Origin: Marinovum sp.
Lineage (GTDB): Bacteria; Pseudomonadota; Alphaproteobacteria; Rhodobacterales; Rhodobacteraceae
NCBI GenBank assembly: GCA_002684375.1
Contig: NYVC01000027.1
Coordinates: 21,968-28,213, forward strand
Direction: 5' to 3'
Length of the DNA stretch: 6,246 nucleotides
The translations under genes and the position numbers were made by a program. Numbering within the stretch: the first letter of the stretch is position 1; every line of letters begins with the position of its first letter. Below the pieces are notes generated by a model, which saw only the letters and a program-made list of their open reading frames with translations, had not been told where the DNA came from and made no database searches. Positions 1-5,812 of this stretch are shown here, piece by piece.

Positions 1-455
1 CCCGTCATATAAGCCAGTCCGCCCATCATCTGCACCACTTCATCAAGCGCTGCGCGCTGCTCATAGGGTCCGCTGAGAAAACCCTTCAACGCGCAGTAAA
101 TCAAACTGGGGTTGATCTTTTGCATTGCATCATAGCCAAGGCCGAGGCGGTCCAGCACTCCTGCACCAAAGTTCTCAATAAGAACATCGGACGCGCGGAT
201 GAGTTGGGTGGCAAATTCGCGCCCCTCAGTGTATTTAAGATTCACCGAGATACTCCGCTTATTGCGGTTGTAGGTTCCGAAATAGCCTGCGCCTGATCCG
301 GGCAGGTGACGGGTCTTGTCGCCGCCTGGAGCGGGTTCAACTTTGACAACATCAGCACCGAGGTCGGCAAGGATTAAGCCGCAGGTAGGGCCCATTACCA
401 TATGGCTGAATTCGACAACCCGGATGCCTGCGAGGGGGCGCGGAACAGTTGTCAC
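1..455 (-). CDS. Family III (CaiB/BaiF) CoA-transferase, N-terminal part, cut by left edge
   Basis: This enzyme class moves CoA from a donor such as succinyl-CoA to a carboxylic acid in the cytoplasm. About 151 residues are visible. They open with the family's N-terminal Rossmann-like segment (GIRVVEFSHMVMGPTCG, then LADLGADVVKVEP), followed by NRNKRSISVNLK, a SDVLIENFGAGV stretch and LIYCALKGF, all usual landmarks of the family. The catalytic aspartate would lie just beyond the window edge, so activity cannot be judged. The GTG start at 455 overlaps the TGA of the lyase gene (GTGA, 452-455) and has an AAGGG ribosome site at 462-466. The tail, DEVVQMMGGLAYMTG, differs clearly from the other CoA-transferase here, so the two are probably not interchangeable. 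Pairing with an HMG-CoA lyase-type gene suggests that it activates the lyase's substrate acid, for example a C5 or C6 hydroxy-diacid. That is inference; the family call is firm. Confidence 0.9.
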   Translation of the reverse strand, partial: MTTVPRPLAGIRVVEFSHMVMGPTCGLILADLGADVVKVEPAPGGDKTRHLPGSGAGYFGTYNRNKRSISVNLKYTEGREFATQLIRASDVLIENFGAGVLDRLGLGYDAMQKINPSLIYCALKGFLSGPYEQRAALDEVVQMMGGLAYMT

Positions 456-1402
456 CTTGCGCCCTTTTCGTTGGCATAGGTAAAGCCTTTGGGCAGGCCA
501 ACCTCGGGAAGGTTGCCATAGATCGCCTCATCTGGCAGTCCGCGTAGCAACACCTCACGTGCGACGATCAACGCTTCTATATCGACACCTGTATGCAGAC
601 CCATCGCTTCCAGCATAAAGACAAGATCCTCAGTCACAATGTTGCCGGTTGCTCCCGGCGCATACGGGCAGCCTCCTAGTCCGCCAAGCGAGGAATCGAA
701 AGTTGTCACATCAACCTCAAGGGCAGCCACGACATTGGCCAGGCCTTGTCCACGCGTGTTGTGCAGATGAGCACCTGCCATTTTTTCCGCACCAATCTCG
801 CTGCGCAAGCGGCGGAACATGCGTTTGATCTGGGCTGGGTTGGCATAGCCGGTCGTGTCTGAAAGACCGATGCTGTCCGCGCCCGCCTTGGCCAGAAGGC
901 CGGCCATCTCAATCCCCCAATCCTCCGACACCGTGCCCTCGAGTGTGCAACCAAACGCTGTCGAGATGCCAACCTCGACATCCGGACGCCGCTCGATGGG
1001 CAAAGAGTCACGCAAAGCGCAAACTCGGCGGACCTCTTCGATCGCCTCTTCAGGTGTCTTACCAATATTATTGAGGCTGTGCGCCCGTGAGGCTGAAGGT
1101 GGCATTGTTAACTTGTGGGCGCCCGCCGCAATCGCGCGTTCCGCGCCCCTGAGGTTGGGAACCAAAGCCAGAACTGTGAGACCCTCAAGTTTATTCGCTT
1201 CTTTTACCAGTGAGGCGCAATCAGTCATTTGTGGTAACAGGCGCGGAGATACGAAAGATCCCACTTCTATTTCTTGAAGTCCGGCGGCAGCCAGCGCTTG
1301 GATCCAATCAAGTTTAGCCTTGGTCGGCATCGTGCGTTTGATACTTTGTAGCCCGTCCCGCGGGCCGACCTCACTCACCAGTACATCAATTTCCTGAGGC
1401 AC
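452..1402 (-). CDS. HMG-CoA lyase family protein (hydroxymethylglutaryl-CoA or citramalyl-CoA lyase type)
   Basis: The 316-residue protein is a TIM-barrel lyase of the HMG-CoA lyase group. The known member splits 3-hydroxy-3-methylglutaryl-CoA into acetyl-CoA and acetoacetate. Visible family signatures are EVGPRDGLQ (R15, D16, catalytic and metal-binding), IEVGSFVSP with E46, the metal-binding histidines H212 and H214 in AHLHNTRGQG, and the active-site loop GGCPYAPGATGN with cysteine C245. Length is normal for the bacterial family. The motif after H212 is HLHNTRG rather than the HFHDTYG of the well-studied enzymes, marking a divergent subgroup whose substrate may differ. The R-citramalyl-CoA lyase of Chloroflexus, as I recall, belongs to the same superfamily and is an alternative. 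The GTG start at 1402 is supported by GAGAAGGG at 1410-1417 and by an in-frame TAA a short way upstream with no other start between. The gene overlaps the downstream CoA-transferase by four bases. Family is certain, substrate is not. Confidence 0.93.
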   Translation of the reverse strand: MPQEIDVLVSEVGPRDGLQSIKRTMPTKAKLDWIQALAAAGLQEIEVGSFVSPRLLPQMTDCASLVKEANKLEGLTVLALVPNLRGAERAIAAGAHKLTMPPSASRAHSLNNIGKTPEEAIEEVRRVCALRDSLPIERRPDVEVGISTAFGCTLEGTVSEDWGIEMAGLLAKAGADSIGLSDTTGYANPAQIKRMFRRLRSEIGAEKMAGAHLHNTRGQGLANVVAALEVDVTTFDSSLGGLGGCPYAPGATGNIVTEDLVFMLEAMGLHTGVDIEALIVAREVLLRGLPDEAIYGNLPEVGLPKGFTYANEKGAR

Positions 1403-1489
1403 AGCGGATCCCTTCTCTGTAAATTCTTCTTGGCAGGCTTAATTTCTGGCGAGTGGAAACTTTGGCCTCTTTGCATCCTGACAGATTCA
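1403..1489 (-). other. 87-base spacer, the only gap in the gene cluster
   Basis: Every other junction here overlaps, so this gap stands out. By eye it has no stem-loop followed by a T-run and no convincing -35/-10 pair, so it is read as part of the same transcript. A 35-codon open frame that starts with ATGA overlap on the CoA-transferase stop runs through it (see findings), and the lyase ribosome site lies at its downstream end. Confidence 0.5.
1410..1417 (-). promoter_or_regulatory. Ribosome binding site of the lyase gene
   Basis: GAGAAGGG on the minus strand sits seven bases before the GTG codon at 1402. It is the only good ribosome site in the 87-base gap and decides the GTG start, since no ATG, GTG or TTG lies in frame between it and the upstream TAA. 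Confidence 0.7.
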
Positions 1490-2683
1490 TCATATCGCAC
1501 CTTCCTTTTTTAAGTCCGATATCTGGGCATCATTATAACCAAGTTCCATCAGGATATCGATTGTATGTGCGCCCAATACGGGAGGCGGAAGATCGACTCC
1601 AAGAGCCCTGCCGTCAAGCTTGGCACCGATCCCGACAAGTTGCACATCCTCCGGGCCAATGCGGTGGGTTTGCAGCAGGCCCCGATCCGCAAGCTGTGGA
1701 TGTGTTAGCGCCTCGGGCACCGACCAGACAGGGCCTGCAGGAACGCCCCGCGCAGTCAGTTTTTCGACCCAGTCTAAGGTGGAGGCGGTTGCAAAGGCCC
1801 TCTCCAGTTCAGCGGTCAAGGCGGATCGATTGGCCAGTCGGTTTTTCCGGTCGGCAAAGCGTGGATCCTGCACCAGACCCGGGTTGCCGATGATCTCGCA
1901 AAGAGCCTCGAACTGGTCCTGTTTGTTGGCGGCGATATTCATTACGCCATCGACGGTTCTAAATGTGCCAGACGGGCTGGCGGTAAAATTATCATTGCCG
2001 TTAGGGGTGGGTGCCTGTCCAGCGATCAGATGGTTCGATACCACCCAGCCCATGGTCGCAATGACGGCTTCCAGCATTGAGACGTCAATAAAGGTACCGC
2101 GATCCTCTGCCTTATTCGCGAGGGCGGCGGCAACGGCAAAGGCAGCCGTCATCCCCCCGATGGTGTCGGCCATAGGGTAGCCTACCCGGTAGGGTGCAGT
2201 GTCGGCATCGCCGGTGATCGACATCACGCCACTCATCCCCTGCACGATCTGGTCATAAGCGGGCAGTTTCGACAGCGGACCATCTTGGCCAAATCCAGAA
2301 ATTGCACAATAAACAAGGCGAGGATTTTCCTGACGGAGCGTATCATAGTCAAGGTTAAGGCGTGCCATCACACCCGGACGGAAATTTTCAACCAAAGCAT
2401 CGGCCTTTTGCACCAACTCTTTAAGAATGCGTTTTCCAGAGGTCGATTTAAGGTTCAAAGTGATGGATCGCTTGCCCGGGTTTTGCGCCAGAAAAGAAAC
2501 ACCCATAAGATCAGCATTACGGGCGGGGTCAGCGCCCAGCTGACGTGCAAGATCCCCTGTACCTGGGGTTTCAATTTTGATCACGTCGGCCCCCATATGG
2601 GCCAGTTGATGGCAACAGAACGGACCGGCCAGCACATTGGTCAGGTCAAGAATGCGAATGCCTTTAAGCGGTGCATCCGGCAT
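1490..2683 (-). CDS. Family III (CaiB/BaiF) CoA-transferase, complete
   Basis: At 397 residues this is a full-length cytoplasmic family III CoA-transferase, which activates a carboxylic acid by CoA exchange through a mixed-anhydride/thioester on an aspartate. Landmarks in order: GIRILDLTNVLAGP (residues 8-21), LAHMGADVIKIETP, NPGKRSITLNLK (68-79), ALVENFRPGVMARL, LVYCAISGFGQDGP (123-136), YDQIVQGMSGVMSITG (143-158), and MADTIGGMTA (171-180). D173 in the last segment matches the catalytic aspartate of formyl-CoA transferase (D169). The C-terminal VPAGPVWSVPEALTHPQLADRG block is also typical. The ATG at 2683 shares a base with the TAA of the aldehyde dehydrogenase gene (TAATG), with a modest GAGGG site at 2693-2697. 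Following directly on the dehydrogenase, it is a good candidate to activate the acid that enzyme makes. The acid is unknown, and similarity within this family predicts substrate poorly. Confidence 0.93.
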   Translation of the reverse strand: MPDAPLKGIRILDLTNVLAGPFCCHQLAHMGADVIKIETPGTGDLARQLGADPARNADLMGVSFLAQNPGKRSITLNLKSTSGKRILKELVQKADALVENFRPGVMARLNLDYDTLRQENPRLVYCAISGFGQDGPLSKLPAYDQIVQGMSGVMSITGDADTAPYRVGYPMADTIGGMTAAFAVAAALANKAEDRGTFIDVSMLEAVIATMGWVVSNHLIAGQAPTPNGNDNFTASPSGTFRTVDGVMNIAANKQDQFEALCEIIGNPGLVQDPRFADRKNRLANRSALTAELERAFATASTLDWVEKLTARGVPAGPVWSVPEALTHPQLADRGLLQTHRIGPEDVQLVGIGAKLDGRALGVDLPPPVLGAHTIDILMELGYNDAQISDLKKEGAI

Positions 2684-4128
2684 TATCCGCGGCCCTCGTG
2701 CACAACCTTAGCTGCAGTGAAAAATTCACGCGCATATCCACCCTTCTCCGGTGGGCCATAGGAAGACCCCTTCTTACCAGTGAATGGCGCGTGGAAATCC
2801 ATGCCCGCCGTTGGCAGGTTGATCTGAACCATACCCACCTGAGCGTGATCTCTAAAATGCCGTTGTCGATTAATATCTGTCGTGATGATACCGCCCGAAA
2901 GCCCGTAGTCCGTGTCATTTGCAATGTGGAGCGCTTCGTCATAGCTGCCAACACATTGAACTGAGGCGATCGGGCCAAAGATTTCCTCCCGGTTAATTCG
3001 CATTTCATTCGATGAACTCGCGAACAGTGTCGGCGCTAAGTAGTACCCGTTTGGCGTGTTCTCAGGGCGCATTCCGCCATGGATCAGCTCAGCGCCTTCG
3101 GATCGGCCGATCTCGATATAGGTTTTGTCGATATCAAGTTGCTCGGCGCTGACAACTGGACCCATCTGGGTCTGCAGATCGCGCGCATCGCCAACCTTCA
3201 GGTCTGACAAACGATTGGTCATGGCGTCGATGAACGCATCGTGGATGCCCCGCGTTACGATAAGGCGTGAAGATGCTGTGCATCGCTGTCCAGTCGAGAA
3301 ATAGGCCCCCTGAACGGCGCACTCAACAGCGAGGTCTAGGTCGGCATCGTCAAGAACGATCAAGGGATTTTTGCCACCCATTTCCAGTTGCATACGTGCA
3401 CCGCGCTGGAACAGGGCCGCCCCGATCTTTCTGCCAACTGCGGTTGATCCGGTAAAACTTACCCCTGCCACATCCGGATGATCCACAATCGCTTGACCAA
3501 CATCGCGGCCGTGCCCCATCACCAGATTGAAAACACCTTCAGGCAAGCCGGCACGCGAAATGATGTCCGACAGCATCCAAGCAGAGCCCGGCACCAGCTC
3601 TGCGGGCTTGAACACGACCGTATTGCCATAGGCCAGCGCGGGCGCAATTTTCCAGGCTGGAATCGCAAGCGGGAAGTTCCATGGAGTAATGACGCCGACG
3701 ACACCGATGGGTTCGCGCCGGACTTCAAGTTCGACATTATCTCGGATCGATCGGAACCCGGAGACAGTTTCGCGAAAGGCATCCTGGGCAAAATACTTGA
3801 ATAGACTTCCGGCTCGATGGGCCTCTGCTGTCGCTTCGCGCAAAGTTTTGCCTTCTTCGCGGGCCAGCATGTCACCCAGCTCGTCCTTCCGGGCGACGAT
3901 TTCCGTGCCGATTTTGTCCAGAGCCTCGGCGCGGACCAGCGAGGTCGAACGGGACCAGCTTTCGACCGCATTGCTGGCAGCTTCGATGGCTTGAAAGGTG
4001 TCGATGGCAGAGGCCATCGCGTAATGGCCGATTGTATCGTTGAGATCCGATGGGTTGATATTGGGCGCGCTATCGCAGCCTGCAACCCAGGTTCCAGCGA
4101 TATAGTTGGGAAACGGTTGGACAGTCAT
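2683..4128 (-). CDS. NAD(P)-dependent aldehyde dehydrogenase, 2-oxoglutarate semialdehyde dehydrogenase-like
   Basis: This cytoplasmic enzyme oxidises an aldehyde to a carboxylic acid. Counting from the ATG at 4128 (481 residues), the whole ALDH machinery is visible: N151 in TPWNFP, K174 in FKPAE, the FTGST nucleotide-binding turn, general base E249 in LEMGGKNP, nucleophile C283 in STGQRCTASSR, and E382 in EEIFGPI. The C-terminus (NLPTAG, PFTGKKGSSYGPPEKG) resembles the 2,5-dioxovalerate/2-oxoglutarate semialdehyde dehydrogenase group more than betaine or succinate semialdehyde enzymes. An in-frame GTG at 4155 would add nine residues. The ATG is preferred because GGAGGAAGAGCT lies right before it and it overlaps the upstream TGA as ATGA. 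In context it would oxidise the aldehyde made from the amine left after guanidine hydrolysis. The deaminating or transaminating step is not in the window. Family certain; substrate inferred only. Confidence 0.94.
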   Translation of the reverse strand: MTVQPFPNYIAGTWVAGCDSAPNINPSDLNDTIGHYAMASAIDTFQAIEAASNAVESWSRSTSLVRAEALDKIGTEIVARKDELGDMLAREEGKTLREATAEAHRAGSLFKYFAQDAFRETVSGFRSIRDNVELEVRREPIGVVGVITPWNFPLAIPAWKIAPALAYGNTVVFKPAELVPGSAWMLSDIISRAGLPEGVFNLVMGHGRDVGQAIVDHPDVAGVSFTGSTAVGRKIGAALFQRGARMQLEMGGKNPLIVLDDADLDLAVECAVQGAYFSTGQRCTASSRLIVTRGIHDAFIDAMTNRLSDLKVGDARDLQTQMGPVVSAEQLDIDKTYIEIGRSEGAELIHGGMRPENTPNGYYLAPTLFASSSNEMRINREEIFGPIASVQCVGSYDEALHIANDTDYGLSGGIITTDINRQRHFRDHAQVGMVQINLPTAGMDFHAPFTGKKGSSYGPPEKGGYAREFFTAAKVVHEGRG

Positions 4129-4817
4129 AGCTCTTCCTCCAAAATCGGTCGCCACCCGATATCCTCATGCCGGTGGTCCACGGTATTGACGTAGAAATAT
4201 GTGGGACCATGATAACCGCGGCACACCCGCCCGTCGGCGCGGCTGGCGACGGGTTCGGCCGTCCAGCTAACCGCCCCAAACCAATTCCACAAACTGTTAT
4301 GAGGCGATTTCAGATGATCAGGACTTAGCGGACTAGCATGATCCAACACCTCAGGCTTGAGTGCATTCAGCGCGGCTCCGCCTACCAAAGTATCCCATTC
4401 ATTGGGCTGGGTCGCCCCTTGATAGGGGTCATCATGGGACGTATCACCGCCGGTCATCAACCGGCAGCGAAACAGCCTGCCATCAATGCAGACGTCGTTG
4501 CCATAGACATACCCGACATCATTCAGATCCTGCCAGCTGACGCGGGTCATCAGCATCCGGTCTGCTACCATGTACCGGATGCCTTCCCGCTGAAACACAT
4601 GCCAGTTCAAACGCTCAGAGGAGCCTTCAGGGCTATCTGTAAAGAACCAGTTGTCCCAATCCGGATCACGCTCAAATTCCGGAATGTTACCGGGTTGCAG
4701 ACCCTTGTAAGGGCAAAGCGCTGCAAGATCCGTGATCCAAGGCCGGGTTGCCGGCGCGAGAATCTGTCCTGCATGTGATAGTCCACCCATCTGACGAATT
4801 CCGATATATTCGATCAT
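4125..4817 (-). CDS. Protein of unknown function, C-type-lectin/formylglycine-enzyme-like in its C-terminal half
   Basis: I do not recognise a named family for this 230-residue protein. No signal peptide or membrane segment is seen; it is rich in W, D and G. From residue 104 the pattern is familiar from phage-like and Firmicutes proteins with a C-type-lectin-like fold: a short beta-hairpin (IDGRLFRCRLMTGG, 111-124), PNEWDTLV (138-145), a WNWFGAVSW block (177-185), then RVCRGYHG (197-204) and a closing GWRPILE (221-227). That likeness is from memory, not a search. The N-terminal part (IGIRQMGG, PATRPWITDL, DPDWDNWFFT) is unfamiliar. It is locked between two enzyme genes: its ATG overlaps the ureohydrolase stop (ATGA, 4814-4817) and its TGA overlaps the dehydrogenase start (4125-4128). 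No ribosome site is evident at its own start, so it probably relies on translational coupling. It may be a subunit, a binding protein or a maturation factor; none of these is shown. Confidence 0.75.
   Translation of the reverse strand: MIEYIGIRQMGGLSHAGQILAPATRPWITDLAALCPYKGLQPGNIPEFERDPDWDNWFFTDSPEGSSERLNWHVFQREGIRYMVADRMLMTRVSWQDLNDVGYVYGNDVCIDGRLFRCRLMTGGDTSHDDPYQGATQPNEWDTLVGGAALNALKPEVLDHASPLSPDHLKSPHNSLWNWFGAVSWTAEPVASRADGRVCRGYHGPTYFYVNTVDHRHEDIGWRPILEEEL
4135..4140 (-). promoter_or_regulatory. Strong ribosome binding site that fixes the aldehyde dehydrogenase start
   Basis: GGAGGA lies six bases before the ATG at 4128 and is the best Shine-Dalgarno match in the window. It is embedded in the last codons of the 230-residue gene (the EEEL end), so the same bases encode protein and recruit ribosomes. 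It argues against the GTG at 4155. Confidence 0.85.
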
Positions 4818-5812
4818 TGTTCTGTCACCGGCCGAGTGCGGAAGCGGCGCAGGATTCGGAACAGCATTTCCGCCGCCAGAAATTCTGTGCGCTCTGACGG
4901 ATCAAGTGGCGGTGAGACCTCGACAATATCCAACCCGCCCAAGGGAGCCTCAGATAACCCGTCGAGCATATCATAATACTGACGAGGTGTGATGCCGCTA
5001 TGTACGATGGAACCTGTACCAGGAAGGTAACCGGCGTCCATTGCATCAATGTCAATCGACAGATAAAGCTCGTCACAACCCTGCATGGCATGCGCAAGGG
5101 CTTGGCGCATAACCTCTGCCGCACCCATATTGTGTACGTCAGAGGCTGAAAATATCCGACCACCCTGTTTTTCGATCAGGGCCAGATCGCCACCATCGAC
5201 CCAACCTGCGATGCCGACCCAGACCATATTTGACACATCAATGTTGGGCAGTTCAGAAATCCGGCGGGCATTGGTCGCATGGTTGTGGCTGCCCCATGCG
5301 CCCAATCGGTCGGAGAAATCCAAATGGCCGTCGATCTGGATATATCCAAAGCGCTTGTCTGGCGCGCGTTTAACCAGCCCGCGGGAATACCCCAGACAGG
5401 CCGGAAAACTATTATAATGATCTCCGCCCAGTGCCAGTGGGATCGCGCCTGCGATAGTCAATCCTTCGGTCATCGCGGCAATGGCCTGTGTCGTTGCATC
5501 AACGTCTTGCGCCGTAACCTCCGCGTCCCCGCAATCGACCAACCAACTATCCGCAGGCGCGCTACGGCGGCGCGTGTCAGGATCAAAGCTAACCCCCTGC
5601 GGGCGCATGGATTGCATAAGAGTTGTCGCTTTGCGCAATGCTTCGGGGCCGAACCTTGTGCCCAGACGGCTGGAATGTGTCCAATCGCTCGGCATGCCGA
5701 CCACGCCGATCTGGCCCGCACTGACGTCGGCCAAATCGCATAAAGGTCCATCAAACAATCGAAATCCCGGTTGAGATAGGGGAGGGTGGAATGTCGTAAT
5801 TGTTGCAATCAT
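4814..5812 (-). CDS. Ureohydrolase (arginase/agmatinase fold), likely catalytic guanidino-compound hydrolase
   Basis: The 332-residue protein belongs to the arginase superfamily, whose members use two metal ions (Mn or, in some, Ni) to hydrolyse a guanidino or related C-N bond, usually releasing urea. All six expected metal ligands are visible: H132 in ALGGDHYNSFP, D161, H163 and D165 in IDGHLDFSD, and D254 and D256 in SIDIDAMD. E298 in DIVEVSPP is also present, as are the GMPSDWTHSSRLGTRFGPEALR N-terminal segment and GTG at 265-267. Substrate-loop motifs depart from agmatinase: 175-184 reads SHNHATNARR instead of the usual SHGT...R, and IVHSGIT replaces the GGLT after GTG. So agmatinase or arginase is not assumed. 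Start ATG at 5812 overlaps the stop of the degenerate paralogue (ATGA), with AAGGA about twelve bases upstream. A partnership with that neighbour, as in metformin hydrolase, is a reasonable inference. Fold and catalytic competence are well supported; substrate unknown. Confidence 0.92.
   Translation of the reverse strand: MIATITTFHPPLSQPGFRLFDGPLCDLADVSAGQIGVVGMPSDWTHSSRLGTRFGPEALRKATTLMQSMRPQGVSFDPDTRRRSAPADSWLVDCGDAEVTAQDVDATTQAIAAMTEGLTIAGAIPLALGGDHYNSFPACLGYSRGLVKRAPDKRFGYIQIDGHLDFSDRLGAWGSHNHATNARRISELPNIDVSNMVWVGIAGWVDGGDLALIEKQGGRIFSASDVHNMGAAEVMRQALAHAMQGCDELYLSIDIDAMDAGYLPGTGSIVHSGITPRQYYDMLDGLSEAPLGGLDIVEVSPPLDPSERTEFLAAEMLFRILRRFRTRPVTEQ

Noticed and set aside
855..1277. 140-codon plus-strand open frame opposite the lyase gene
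   Set aside because: It is antisense to a clearly conserved enzyme, and its Ser/Arg/Ala-rich translation has no domain; it is a shadow of codon bias in a GC-rich gene.
1403..1489. Terminator or internal promoter in the gap between CoA-transferase and lyase
   Set aside because: No stem-loop with T-run and no credible -35/-10 pair could be seen on the minus strand.
1620..2180. 186-codon plus-strand open frame opposite the complete CoA-transferase
   Set aside because: Same reason: antisense to catalytic and structural motifs, low-complexity composition, no recognisable family.
3519..4085. 188-codon minus-strand frame inside the aldehyde dehydrogenase
   Set aside because: It is an out-of-frame reading of the ALDH gene, with basic low-quality sequence and no ribosome site of note.
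4129..4155. Longer aldehyde dehydrogenase starting at GTG 4155
   Set aside because: The extra nine residues lie inside the upstream gene's coding end, whereas ATG 4128 has GGAGGA at proper spacing and an ATGA overlap.
4814..5812. Naming this gene agmatinase (speB)
   Set aside because: Metal ligands fit the whole superfamily, but the substrate-loop motifs do not match agmatinase, and the neighbours (degenerate paralogue, CoA enzymes) do not fit polyamine synthesis.
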